From positions 1-64,000 of the forward strand of contig JABILI010000096.1 of NCBI GenBank assembly GCA_018654575.1: a stretch of DNA of 64,000 nt, given 5' to 3'. Below the pieces are notes generated by a model that searched no databases, was not told the origin of the DNA, and worked only from the letters and a program-made list of their open reading frames with translations. Of the stretch, positions 16,415-26,125 are shown piece by piece. Within the stretch, counting starts at the first letter, position 1, and each line of letters starts with the position of its first letter. The position numbers and the translations under genes are program-made. The DNA comes from Porticoccaceae bacterium. Its GTDB lineage: Bacteria > Pseudomonadota > Gammaproteobacteria > Pseudomonadales > Porticoccaceae.

Positions 16415-19114
16415 ATGAAGCTTTCAAACTACGGCATTAAATTGATCGATAGTGACCCTACCGAAACTAAAGAATGGATCGATTCCATATCGGCCGTTAC
16501 TTCAGTGCAAGGGGTTGAGCGGGCTCAATTTCTAATTCGGCAGCTTGAGGAGGTAATTAGGAATAGTGGATTTACGGCAAGCGGGCAACCATTTTCAGCT
16601 TATCGTAACTCTATCCCATTGGAGCAACAAGGGTCCTATCCAGGTAATTTAGAGCTGGAAGAACGAATTACCGCGATTACCCGATGGAATGCGTTGGCGA
16701 TGGTCATGCGTGCCAACAGAGCCTATGGCGGGCTTGGTGGCCATATTGCTAGTTATGCCTCTGCCGCCGAGATTTTTGAAACCGGATTTAATCATTTCTT
16801 TCGCGCCCAAACTGATGATTTTGGCGGCGATTTAGTTTACTTTCAGCCCCATTCTGCACCTGGGGTTTATGCTAGGGCCTTTTTAGAAGGTCGCCTAGAT
16901 GAAGAGCAACTTTCAAACTATCGACAAGAAGTCGCTGGCAACGGGCTTTGCTCTTATCCTCACCCGTATTTAATGCCTGATTTTTGGCAATTTCCAACAG
17001 GGTCAATGGGGATTGGTCCAATCAGCGCCGTCTATCAAGCCCGCTATATGCGTTACCTTGAAGGCCGCGGCTTAGCAGAAACAGCAGAACGTCATGTGTG
17101 GGGTGTTTTTGGTGACGGAGAAATGGATGAGCCTGAGTCCATTAGTGGCTTGACCCTTGCCTCACGGGAAGGGCTTGATAATCTTACCTTTATTGTCAAT
17201 TGTAATCTGCAAAGACTAGACGGCCCGGTGCGTGGCAACGGGCAAATTATTCAGGAACTAGAAAGCCTATTTATCGGCGCTGGCTGGAACGTCATTAAAG
17301 TCCTTTGGGGTTCTGAATGGGACAGCCTTTTTGCCCACGATACTAATCAAGTTTTACTGCGCCGCTTTGCGGAAACCGTCGACGGTGAATATCAAGATTT
17401 AGGCTCTAAAGATGGAGACTACAATCGCGCTAAATTCTTTGACGCCGACCCAGACACCAAAGACCTTGTTGCCCACATGACTGATGCCGAAATCAACAAA
17501 TTAAAACGTGGCGGCCATGACCTACGTAAGTTACATGCAGCCTTTTCTGCAGCGAAAGCTCATAAAGGCACTCCTACGGTTATATTGGCCAAGACTAAAA
17601 AAGGCTTTGGCATGGGCGGTGCAGGGGAAAGCCGCATGTCCTCTCATCAAGCCAAAACTATTGATATGACGTCGTTAACCGCTTTTCGAGATCGGTTTTC
17701 ACTACCCCTGAGCGACAATGATCTTGAATCTCTAAACTTTTATAAGCCGCCCGACGATAGTGAAGAGATGATTTATATGCGTGCACGTCGCCAAGCTCTT
17801 GGAGGGCATATCCCATCACGCAAAGCGACGCAGAAAGTCGACTCAAGCAATGATAACGAAGCCCTGTTGATCCCGCAGATTAATCAGTATGCAAAGTTCG
17901 CGCTGCATGCTGATAAAAAATCTATGTCTACCACAATGGCTGCCGTTCGCATGCTCGGGGCCCTGTTAAAAGACAAGTCTCTAGGTCCCAAAATTGTTCC
18001 CATCGTGGCCGATGAAGCAAGAACTTTTGGGATGGATAACCTGTTTCGGCAAATAGGTATTTATGCCCCTCTTGGCCAACTTTATACACCGGAAGATTCT
18101 GAGTCCATGATGTTTTATAAGGAATCAAAAAATGGTCAGCTATTGGAGGAAGGGATCAATGAAGCCGGTGCCATTTCATCTTGGGCAGCAGCTGCAACCT
18201 CATACTCTGTGCATGACACTCCCACCTTACCTTTTTATATTTACTACTCGATGTTTGGATTTCAACGTGTTGGCGACCTAATCTGGGCCGCCGCCGATCA
18301 GCGTGCTAGAGGCTTTTTATTAGGTGCCACTGCAGGCCGCACAACACTCTCAGGTGAAGGTTTACAACATCAAGATGGCAGCAGTCACATCGTCGCTTCG
18401 ACTGTTCCGAATTGCCGAGCTTATGATCCTGCCTATGCCTATGAGCTAGCATTGATTATGGATCATGGAATGCGCCAGATGATGGAGCGAAACGTCGACG
18501 AGTTTTATTACATCACAGTGATGAATGAGAATTATGCTCAACCCAACATGCCTAAAGGTATAGAGGACGACGTCTTACGAGGTCTCTACCAGGTGGGGAC
18601 CCGAGGTGGCAAGGAAACTGACATAAGGGTTCGCCTAATCGGCTCCGGCACGATACTTAATGAAGTCATTGCCGCCGCCGACAGCCTGCTTAATGATTTT
18701 AATATCGCTAGTGATATTTTTAGTGCGACTAGCTTTACTGAACTGGAACGTGAGGCTCGAGCTATAGAACGAACGAACCGTCGTTCACCCAGCAAGACTC
18801 CAAAAATCAGTCATGTCCAGGCCTGTTTACCCGGAGATCTTCCTATTATTGCTGCGACAGATTATGTTCGAGCATTACCTCAATTAATCGCCCCCTATTT
18901 AGAGGGGCGCCTCGTAGCCCTAGGGACTGACGGCTTTGGCCGCAGTGACAAACGAGCCGTACTCCGTAAATTCTTTGAAGTAGATAGTAAAAGTATTGCT
19001 ATCGCTGCTATTGAAGCACTTGCTAGAGCGGGAATGATCGAATATTCAGAGCTAACAGCCGCCTTAAAAAAATATGAAATAGATGGAGATACGCCGGCGC
19101 CATGGACGATTTGA
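16415..19114 (+). CDS. aceE: Homodimeric 2-oxoacid (pyruvate) dehydrogenase E1, AceE type
   Basis: Thiamine-diphosphate-dependent E1 of 899 residues, normal for AceE. The TPP motif GDGEMDEPESISGL is followed by FIVNCNLQRLDGPVRGNG; YSMFGFQRVGDL, GRTTLSGEGLQHQDGSSH and VTDGFGRSD-like text (ALGTDGFGRSD) are also present. It oxidatively decarboxylates pyruvate or a close 2-oxoacid and passes the acyl group to a lipoyl E2. No E2 (aceF) or lpd follows, unlike a standard pdh operon. Together with a divergent Lrp regulator this suggests a paralogue, such as a 2-oxobutyrate dehydrogenase like MdeB. The symbol records the family, not proven pyruvate specificity. Confidence 0.9.
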   Translation: MKLSNYGIKLIDSDPTETKEWIDSISAVTSVQGVERAQFLIRQLEEVIRNSGFTASGQPFSAYRNSIPLEQQGSYPGNLELEERITAITRWNALAMVMRANRAYGGLGGHIASYASAAEIFETGFNHFFRAQTDDFGGDLVYFQPHSAPGVYARAFLEGRLDEEQLSNYRQEVAGNGLCSYPHPYLMPDFWQFPTGSMGIGPISAVYQARYMRYLEGRGLAETAERHVWGVFGDGEMDEPESISGLTLASREGLDNLTFIVNCNLQRLDGPVRGNGQIIQELESLFIGAGWNVIKVLWGSEWDSLFAHDTNQVLLRRFAETVDGEYQDLGSKDGDYNRAKFFDADPDTKDLVAHMTDAEINKLKRGGHDLRKLHAAFSAAKAHKGTPTVILAKTKKGFGMGGAGESRMSSHQAKTIDMTSLTAFRDRFSLPLSDNDLESLNFYKPPDDSEEMIYMRARRQALGGHIPSRKATQKVDSSNDNEALLIPQINQYAKFALHADKKSMSTTMAAVRMLGALLKDKSLGPKIVPIVADEARTFGMDNLFRQIGIYAPLGQLYTPEDSESMMFYKESKNGQLLEEGINEAGAISSWAAAATSYSVHDTPTLPFYIYYSMFGFQRVGDLIWAAADQRARGFLLGATAGRTTLSGEGLQHQDGSSHIVASTVPNCRAYDPAYAYELALIMDHGMRQMMERNVDEFYYITVMNENYAQPNMPKGIEDDVLRGLYQVGTRGGKETDIRVRLIGSGTILNEVIAAADSLLNDFNIASDIFSATSFTELEREARAIERTNRRSPSKTPKISHVQACLPGDLPIIAATDYVRALPQLIAPYLEGRLVALGTDGFGRSDKRAVLRKFFEVDSKSIAIAAIEALARAGMIEYSELTAALKKYEIDGDTPAPWTI

Positions 19115-19253
19115 GTTGCCTTTACCTATAGCTCTAGCCCAATAGCGACATCGCATCCCCGTTATATGGCTCTATACCTGGTGGGCAATTTTCCCTATAC
19201 TTCGCGCCCCATCTATCCCCACTTCAGGATACCTCTTTAGATAGGATTGATTC

Positions 19254-20027
19254 ATGGCCAAGGTAATAACAGCAACAGTGACCGACGTGCACCACTGGAA
19301 CGAGACTTTGTTTAGCTTTAAAACAACTCGCGATGCGGGCTTTAGGTTTAAGAATGGCCATTTCGTGATGATCGGCCTCGAGCATGAAGGCAAACCCTTA
19401 ATGCGTGCTTATAGTATCGTCAGTGCCAACTACGAAGATGAATTGGAATTTTTTAGCATTAAGGTGGCAAACGGACCTCTAACATCAAAACTGCAGCACC
19501 TAAGTGTTGGCGATGAAGTGTTGATTGGTAACAAACCTACCGGAACTCTGGTCACTGACCACATGCTACCGGGGAAAAATCTCTACTTAGTTGGTACAGG
19601 AACTGGCTTAGCGCCTTTCTTAAGTATTATAAAGGACCCAGAGATTTACGATCAATTCGACACTATTATTCTCGCCCATGGAGTGCGCTATATCTCTGAA
19701 TTGGCCTACAGCGACTATATTCAGCACGAGCTAACTGGACATAAATACTTTGGTGACTTAGTGACGCAAAAGCTAAGGTACTATCCGCTGGTCACCCGAG
19801 AACCTTTTAAAAATAATGGACGTATAACCGAGATGATGACATGCGGTAAATTATTTCTCGATCTCGACTTGCCCTTGCCCAATAAAAAAGATGACCGCTT
19901 TATGTTGTGCGGAAGCCCCGGCATGCTCAAAGACATGAGGGCTATTTTAGAGGCTCGCGGCTTTTCTGAGACACGCGGTGGAGAAATGGGCGAATATGTT
20001 ATTGAGCGCGCATTCGTCGATAGATAA
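19254..20027 (+). CDS. fpr: Ferredoxin/flavodoxin-NADP+ reductase
   Basis: 257-residue bacterial FNR. FAD-binding block RAYSIVSANY, the NADP-binding block LVGTGTGLAPFLSI, the LCGSPGML motif and the subclass-typical C-terminus (GEMGEYVIERAFVDR) are all visible. It transfers electrons between NADPH and ferredoxin or flavodoxin in the cytosol and is often part of oxidative-stress or Fe-S supply. It is a stand-alone gene ending at the strong terminator at 20054-20083. The gene upstream is in the same direction, 139 bp away. Confidence 0.95.
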   Translation: MAKVITATVTDVHHWNETLFSFKTTRDAGFRFKNGHFVMIGLEHEGKPLMRAYSIVSANYEDELEFFSIKVANGPLTSKLQHLSVGDEVLIGNKPTGTLVTDHMLPGKNLYLVGTGTGLAPFLSIIKDPEIYDQFDTIILAHGVRYISELAYSDYIQHELTGHKYFGDLVTQKLRYYPLVTREPFKNNGRITEMMTCGKLFLDLDLPLPNKKDDRFMLCGSPGMLKDMRAILEARGFSETRGGEMGEYVIERAFVDR

Positions 20028-20053
20028 GGGACATTTGACTTTCTCTAAGACAA

Positions 20054-20083
20054 AAAAACGGCCACTTTTTTGTGGCCGTTTTT
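20054..20083. terminator. Rho-independent bidirectional terminator
   Basis: Perfect stem AAAAACGGCCAC / GTGGCCGTTTTT around a T-rich 6-nt loop lies between the convergent fpr and azurin genes. A-run and T-run flanks let it work on both strands. Confidence 0.92.
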
Positions 20084-20097
20084 AGTTTTATCTGTAT

Positions 20098-20550
20098 TTA
20101 CGGGATAACCGTCAATGCACCGCGCATGCTGTACGAATGTCCGGGAAAAGAACAGAAGAAAGTATAAGCACCGCCACTCGTTAAACCTGCAGTGGAGAAC
20201 GTTACACTAGTACTCTCGCCTCCTCCGATTACAGACGATGCAGCCAAAACTCTTGCATCGCCTGGCGTGACATAATTACTGACCAACCCAGCACTCATAC
20301 CTTCAGTAGCGAGTGTCTGTACATCAGCATCAGCAGATAACACCCAATTATGGCCCATGATATTTGCCGGCAATTTGCCGCTGTGCTTAAGATTAACCGT
20401 TATCGACTCACAGCTCTTCTCAACCTCCATATCTGGTGTGCTGAATTTAAGATAATCGCCAACCTCAACATCAAAACTACAGGCTGCCTGAGACAGGCTA
20501 GTAAATAACACGGCACCAACCAAAATAAAAAAATTCGTGATTTGCTTCAT
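20098..20550 (-). CDS. azu: Azurin (periplasmic type I copper protein)
   Basis: 150-residue cupredoxin with a signal peptide cleaved near SQA-AC. The copper ligands His67 (IMGHNWV), Cys133, His138 and Met142 (FFCSFPGHSYSMRG) and the azurin disulfide pair Cys24/Cys47 are all in place. It carries electrons in the periplasm between cytochromes or dehydrogenases. It may serve periplasmic oxidoreductases such as the Tat-exported molybdenum enzyme at 26-28 kb (inference). It ends against the shared terminator. Confidence 0.95.
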   Translation of the reverse strand: MKQITNFFILVGAVLFTSLSQAACSFDVEVGDYLKFSTPDMEVEKSCESITVNLKHSGKLPANIMGHNWVLSADADVQTLATEGMSAGLVSNYVTPGDARVLAASSVIGGGESTSVTFSTAGLTSGGAYTFFCSFPGHSYSMRGALTVIP

Positions 20551-20647
20551 AAAGACTCCATTGTAAAGTTTAACGAACGATGTAATTGTAACTTACGAAT
20601 TCCAAAAGTAATTGGATGAACACTATTTTTTTAAAATATAGTCTCCT

Positions 20648-22825
20648 TTATTCCGTTCTTATTACCGGCAGCTCTTGGAAACCCATGTTGAAAAGTGTAA
20701 AGCTGAATTTGTCTGCGTACTGCTGGATAATTTTCGATACTGGGGTTCCTGATCCATGTCCTGCATTAGTCTCAATTCGAATTAACGCGGGGGATTGACC
20801 TGCGTTTTTCTCTTGTAGTTGCGCAGCAAATTTAAACGAATGAGCTGGGACAACCCTATCGTCATGATCTCCTGTGGTGACTAAAGTTGCTGGATATTCT
20901 GTTCCTTGATTAACATTATGTACTGGAGAATAACCTTTCAGATATTCGAACATCTCTAGACTTTGATCTGAAGTGCCATAGTCGTAAGCCCATCCCGCAC
21001 CCGCTGTGAAAGTATGGTACCGCAACATATCCATGACCCCGACGCCTGGAAGAGCAACTCTCATCAAATCAGGTCTTTGAGTCATCACGGCCCCAACTAA
21101 AAGGCCACCATTAGATCGTCCGTTAATAGCCAAATAATCACTAGAGGTATAGCCATCTTCGATGAGATACTCGGCGGCGGCGATAAAGTCATCAAACACA
21201 TTTTGTTTGTTACGTTGGGTTCCGGCATCGTGCCAATGCTTGCCATACTCACCTCCGCCACGCAAGTTCGGAACCGCATAAACACCACCTTGCTCTAACC
21301 AAAATGCGTTGGTAATGCTGAATGAAGGTGTCAGACTTATGTTAAAACCACCATAGCCATATAGGATGGTTGGGTTTTTACCATTTAAAACCAAACCCTT
21401 TTTATGGGTAATCATCATTGGGATCTGGACGCCATCCTTTGAGGTATAAAAGTGCTGTGATGAAATATAATCTTCACTAGCAAACGCAGCGCCTGATACT
21501 TTAAATACTGTAGATACGTTTTCCTTTAAGTCGAGCTCAAAAATGGTGGGTGGCGTACTGTAATTAGTGAAAGAATAATACAGCTTGGTATCGTCTTTAT
21601 TGCCTGCAATGGCGCTTGCGCTTCCTAGACCAGGTAATTTAATCTCTCTAAGCCGTTTACCTTGGTCGTCATACTGATAAATCTTTGAGAGCGCATCAAC
21701 CATGTATTCTGCAAAGAAGTATCCGCCACCAGCTGATGCCAAAAGCACATGCTCAGTCTCAGCGATGAAGTCTTTCCAGTTTTCAGGCGCAGGGTTCGCT
21801 GCATCAACTGTCACCACTCGCTGGTTCGGTGCGTCTCGATCGGTCACTACATAGAGCTTAGATCCAATATTATCGAGGACATAGGTTTCTGAACTAGTGT
21901 CGCCTACAATCGTCACCAGCGGTGAATCAGGTTCGCTCAAATCTTTCAGATAAAGATCGTTGCCAGATGTGGACACTGCGCCTGAAATCACCAAATATCG
22001 ACCATCCTCGGTAACATCTCCACCGACATAGCGGCGTTTCTGGTCAGGCGTTTCGCCAAAAATAATCTGGTCTTGTTGCTGGGCAGTCCCCAGCTTATGG
22101 TAATAAAGCTTATGCTGATCTGTTTTTGCAGAGAGCTCACTACCCTCAGGTTTATCATAGCTTGAATAAAAGAATCCATCTTGCCCATTCCAGGCAATAC
22201 CAGAAAATTTCACATCAACAATAGGGTCTTCTAGTCGCTTTTTAGTCTCCGCGTCGATGATAATAACTTTTCGCCAGTCACTACCTGCTTCTGAAATAGA
22301 ATAGGCTACCAGCGAGCCATCATGAGAGAAGCTCAGTGTCGATAAAGAGGTGGTTCCCTCTTCACTAAAGGTATTGGGATCTAGAAATACTTCGGCTTCA
22401 CCATTGTCTGCAAAGCGATATACAATATATTGATTCTGCAATCCTGAGTTTTTATAGAAATAAGTGTAATTCCCTTCTTTAAAAGGGGCGCCTACTTTTT
22501 CATAGTCCCATAAAGTTTCTAAACGTTTTTTAACATCCTCTCGATAGGGAATCTTATTTAAATAACCAAAAGTGACTTCGTTTTGTGCTGCCACCCAAAC
22601 CTCAGTCTCTGAGCTCATATCATCTTCTAACCAGCGGTATGGATCAGCAACAGGCGTATCGAAATAGCGATCAACAACCTCTCCCTTACGCGTTTCTGGA
22701 TACACACTAACATCTGTCTGCTGCTTATTATTATTTGCCTGACGATCCCCCTGCTCCAGGCAAGCAATCAACGAAAAGCTAAGACACATAATGCCGACCA
22801 GCGGCATTTTCGTAAATACAGTCAT
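20648..22825 (-). CDS. Prolyl oligopeptidase family serine peptidase (S9A), lipoprotein
   Basis: 725 residues with a lipoprotein signal ending LIAC, so probably exported and lipid-anchored. The N-terminal half begins DPYRWLED and forms the beta-propeller; the C-terminal alpha/beta hydrolase domain has nucleophile Ser571 ([10 protein letters not shown]), the Asp near 655 ([12 protein letters not shown]) and His690 (NAGHGSG). It cleaves short proline-containing peptides. It is divergent from the M16 peptidase gene and shares with it a 305-bp control region containing a 16-bp palindrome. Confidence 0.94.
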   Translation of the reverse strand: MTVFTKMPLVGIMCLSFSLIACLEQGDRQANNNKQQTDVSVYPETRKGEVVDRYFDTPVADPYRWLEDDMSSETEVWVAAQNEVTFGYLNKIPYREDVKKRLETLWDYEKVGAPFKEGNYTYFYKNSGLQNQYIVYRFADNGEAEVFLDPNTFSEEGTTSLSTLSFSHDGSLVAYSISEAGSDWRKVIIIDAETKKRLEDPIVDVKFSGIAWNGQDGFFYSSYDKPEGSELSAKTDQHKLYYHKLGTAQQQDQIIFGETPDQKRRYVGGDVTEDGRYLVISGAVSTSGNDLYLKDLSEPDSPLVTIVGDTSSETYVLDNIGSKLYVVTDRDAPNQRVVTVDAANPAPENWKDFIAETEHVLLASAGGGYFFAEYMVDALSKIYQYDDQGKRLREIKLPGLGSASAIAGNKDDTKLYYSFTNYSTPPTIFELDLKENVSTVFKVSGAAFASEDYISSQHFYTSKDGVQIPMMITHKKGLVLNGKNPTILYGYGGFNISLTPSFSITNAFWLEQGGVYAVPNLRGGGEYGKHWHDAGTQRNKQNVFDDFIAAAEYLIEDGYTSSDYLAINGRSNGGLLVGAVMTQRPDLMRVALPGVGVMDMLRYHTFTAGAGWAYDYGTSDQSLEMFEYLKGYSPVHNVNQGTEYPATLVTTGDHDDRVVPAHSFKFAAQLQEKNAGQSPALIRIETNAGHGSGTPVSKIIQQYADKFSFTLFNMGFQELPVIRTE

Positions 22826-22950
22826 ATTTAGTCCTTTGTAATGTAGGTAGATCGGAAATAAGAGGCTGCCCCGTATACCCTCAAGTATAAAGGATGAAAG
22901 CGAACGACTTTGAATATTTATTATGTCCGTTAGAGGTACACACCAGTTAA

Positions 22951-22966
22951 GGAATAACTATATTCC
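22951..22966. promoter_or_regulatory. Palindrome GGAATA-N4-TATTCC between peptidase genes
   Basis: GGAATAACTATATTCC lies in the 305-bp divergent intergenic region (22826-23130) between the S9 and M16 peptidase genes. A dyad there is a candidate operator controlling both. No gene is visible in the rest of the gap. Confidence 0.35.
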
Positions 22967-23130
22967 TATTAATATTTACATGTCTCGTAAAAAATGAAAT
23001 TATTCTTGTAATTTTACTGCTTGGCATCAAGAATGCTGTACGAAAACTCGGTTTAAAATATTTGAGTCGTTTAGAATTCCCCTAAAAAGTTGATTATAAC
23101 TAGCATAAATAATGTCTCAAGAGAGCTAAC

Positions 23131-25983
23131 ATGAAAACATGGTCCATTTTACTTATCGTCATCTGTTTGTCGGCTTGCCAAGATAACCAAAACTCAATCG
23201 ATGATACAGAATCAGTCCCTAGTATCGGAGGCATCGAATTCGTTGAGGAAGTCGTTGGCGAGAATGGCAAAACCATTATCCCTTATCAAAAGTTCATCTT
23301 AGATAACGGTTTAACCCTAATCTTGCATTCAGATAATTCAGACCCCTTAGTTCACGTCGACATAACCTATCATGTGGGTTCAGGAAGAGAGGATTTGGGC
23401 AAGTCTGGATTTGCGCACTTTTTCGAACATATGATGTTCCAGGGATCAGAAAACGTCGACGACGAGCAGCACTTTAAGTTAGTCACCGAGGCCGGCGGAA
23501 CAATGAATGGGACAACCAATACTGATCGCACTAACTATTTTCAAACAGTGCCAGCGAATCAATTAGAAAAGATGCTCTGGCTCGAAGCCGACCGAATGGG
23601 CTTTTTAGTCGATGCAGTCACTCAAGAAAAATTTGAGGTGCAACGTGAAACCGTTAAGAACGAGCGCGGTCAGCGCGTCGACAACCAGCCTTATGGTCGC
23701 CTTAACGAACGGGTGATTGAAGCTCTTTATCCTGCTGGCCACCCCTATTCCTGGCCCGTAATTGGTTATATGGATGATTTAAATCGAGGTAATTTGAACG
23801 ATTTAAAAGCTTTCTTCCTACGGTGGTATGGGCCCAACAATGCGACACTGACCATTGGTGGGGACATCAATGTTTCCGAGACACTGGAACTGGTTAAAAA
23901 ATACTTCGGCTCAATTCCCCGGAGCCCTGAAGTGGGTATGCCCGAAAAGCCAGAATTTGAGATTTCTGAAGATCGTTATATCTCTATGGAAGATAACGTT
24001 CACCTGCCTCTTATTTACATGACCTATCCGACTGTTTCACTCCGCCATGAAGACGAGGCGCCTCTGGATGTGCTGTCCAGTATATTGGGTGGGGGAAAGA
24101 CCTCTTTACTGTATAAAAATTTAGTCAAAACTCAATTCGCGGTGCAGGCTCAAGTTAGTCACCCCTGCGCTGAGCTGAGCTGCACGTTTGATTTATTGGC
24201 CCTACCCCATCCCGCTGCTGGTAAATCTCTCGCTGATATTGAAAAAGTTATCCGCGACACCTTGGTAGAATTTGAACAGAGAGGTGTTGAAGACGATGAT
24301 TTACTCAAGGTTAAAGCTGAAATGGAAGCCTCTTTTGTATTTGGCCTGCAAAGTGTATCGGGTAAGGTCAGTCAGCTAGCCGCCAATCAGACCTTCTCAA
24401 ACAATCCTAATTACATTGCACAAGACATTGCCCGCTACAATAATGTAACCAAGGAAGATGTAATGCGTGTCTTTAAAAAATACATTAAAGATCAGCATGG
24501 CGTAATAATGAGCGTAGTGCCCACCGGACAACTAAGCTCCATAGCGGCAAAAGACAGCTTTGTGCCTGGGCCAAGAAACGCTGGCAACGAATCCTCCACC
24601 TCTGCAGACGATGTTGCTGTGCGTAAAGGAGTCGATGACTTTGATCGAAGTCTAATTCCCGTTGCCGGTGCTAACAAAGCCGTCGATATTCCTGAGATGT
24701 GGCAGCATAGCTTTGATAATGGCATATCCATTCTGGGCGCTCAAAGCGTTGAAACCCCTACTACGTCAGTGCTACTAAAAATTCCTGCTGGTCATTACTA
24801 CACCACCAAGAATAAAGCAGGAACCGCTGGCTTAGTTGTCAGCATGTTTAGAGAATCAACCACGGAACGAAGTGCCGAAGATATGAGTAAAGCTCTTCAA
24901 AAGCTTGGCAGTTCAGTTTACATTTCTGCCGGTAACCGCTATCTAAATATTAATATTAGTTCACTGACTAAAAATCTAGATGCAACCTTATCGTTGGTTA
25001 ACGAACAACTCAGAGCTCCAGCATTTTTGGAAAGTGAATTCGAACGGGTAAAAAATAATGCTATTCAGGGCGCTTTGAATAATAAAAAAGATGCTGGTTA
25101 TTTAGCATCAACAGCCTATAGGCAGCTACTTAATGCGGACAATATTGCAGCTATGCCGAGTTCTGGTAGTGAAGAGTCGTTGACCAATATATCTCTGGAA
25201 GATGTTAAAGCGTTTTATCAACAACAGGTGAAGCCCTTTGGTGGTCAGTTAATTGCGGTCTCAGACTTAGGTCAGGCTGAACTCACTAAATCACTCTCCA
25301 TTTTAGAAAACTGGCAAGGAAAAGGTGCAGGCCTGCAGTTATCTCTTCCAGAAGGTAACGGTAAAATGGGTGCTATTTATCTAGTTAATAAAGATGATGC
25401 CGCTCAATCGGTTATTCGCATTGGAAAGCGCTCAATGACCCAAGATATTACCGGTGAGTACTACAAGTCATCACTTATGAATTTCGCGCTTGGTGGGGCC
25501 TTTAATAGTCGCATTAATTTAAATCTACGAGAAGATAAAGGCTACACCTATGGCGCTCGATCCTATTTTAATGGAGGTAAGTTGTCTGGTTATTACACCG
25601 CGACCGCAGAGGTGCGCGCGGATGCTACGGATAAATCTATTGTCGAATTCATTAATGAGATCAAAGACTATTCTGAACGTGGAATTACCGACGAAGAGTT
25701 GATGTTTATGCGTAACTCAATCAATCAAAAAGACGCTCTAAAATATGAAACGCCCAGAGCAAAACTTGGTTTCTTGGCGCAGATTTTAGAGCACGACCTG
25801 ACACCAGACTTTGTTAATCAGCGCTCTGAAATCGTAGCCAATATCACTAAAGCTGAGATCAATGTGCTCGCCAAAAAGCATCTCGCCGTTGACGATATGT
25901 TAATGGTTGTTGTTGGTGATGCAAAGACCCTGCGACCTCAGCTTGAGGCCCTAGGGTATGAAGTGTTCGATTATCAAATCTAG
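23131..25983 (+). CDS. M16 family zinc metallopeptidase, lipoprotein
   Basis: 950-residue pitrilysin/M16 peptidase with a lipoprotein signal (lipobox LSAC, residues 13-16). The inverted zinc motif HFFEH (His96, Glu99, His100) and the downstream Glu in ETVKNERGQR form the active N-terminal half. The C-terminal half repeats the fold without the zinc motif (NLREDKGYTYGARS), as expected of two-half M16 proteins. It probably degrades peptides at the cell envelope. Start chosen at the ATG preceded by AAGAGAG. A terminator follows at 26003. Confidence 0.94.
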   Translation: MKTWSILLIVICLSACQDNQNSIDDTESVPSIGGIEFVEEVVGENGKTIIPYQKFILDNGLTLILHSDNSDPLVHVDITYHVGSGREDLGKSGFAHFFEHMMFQGSENVDDEQHFKLVTEAGGTMNGTTNTDRTNYFQTVPANQLEKMLWLEADRMGFLVDAVTQEKFEVQRETVKNERGQRVDNQPYGRLNERVIEALYPAGHPYSWPVIGYMDDLNRGNLNDLKAFFLRWYGPNNATLTIGGDINVSETLELVKKYFGSIPRSPEVGMPEKPEFEISEDRYISMEDNVHLPLIYMTYPTVSLRHEDEAPLDVLSSILGGGKTSLLYKNLVKTQFAVQAQVSHPCAELSCTFDLLALPHPAAGKSLADIEKVIRDTLVEFEQRGVEDDDLLKVKAEMEASFVFGLQSVSGKVSQLAANQTFSNNPNYIAQDIARYNNVTKEDVMRVFKKYIKDQHGVIMSVVPTGQLSSIAAKDSFVPGPRNAGNESSTSADDVAVRKGVDDFDRSLIPVAGANKAVDIPEMWQHSFDNGISILGAQSVETPTTSVLLKIPAGHYYTTKNKAGTAGLVVSMFRESTTERSAEDMSKALQKLGSSVYISAGNRYLNINISSLTKNLDATLSLVNEQLRAPAFLESEFERVKNNAIQGALNNKKDAGYLASTAYRQLLNADNIAAMPSSGSEESLTNISLEDVKAFYQQQVKPFGGQLIAVSDLGQAELTKSLSILENWQGKGAGLQLSLPEGNGKMGAIYLVNKDDAAQSVIRIGKRSMTQDITGEYYKSSLMNFALGGAFNSRINLNLREDKGYTYGARSYFNGGKLSGYYTATAEVRADATDKSIVEFINEIKDYSERGITDEELMFMRNSINQKDALKYETPRAKLGFLAQILEHDLTPDFVNQRSEIVANITKAEINVLAKKHLAVDDMLMVVVGDAKTLRPQLEALGYEVFDYQI

Positions 25984-26002
25984 ATGTGAGTAAACTAATG
26001 TG

Positions 26003-26029
26003 AGGGACTAGTCTGCTCTAGTCCCTTTT
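26003..26029 (+). terminator. Rho-independent terminator after M16 gene
   Basis: Stem AGGGACTAG / CTAGTCCCT with a 6-nt loop, followed by TTTT, 20 bp after the M16 stop. Confidence 0.85.
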
Positions 26030-26125
26030 GATCTTGCTATGAACCCTTGCAGCTGTCGCATTCCCCTTTCAGTCATTAGAATCCGTAGAAGTCCTAAATA
26101 GATCCAAACAGTTTTCCCTTGGTGC

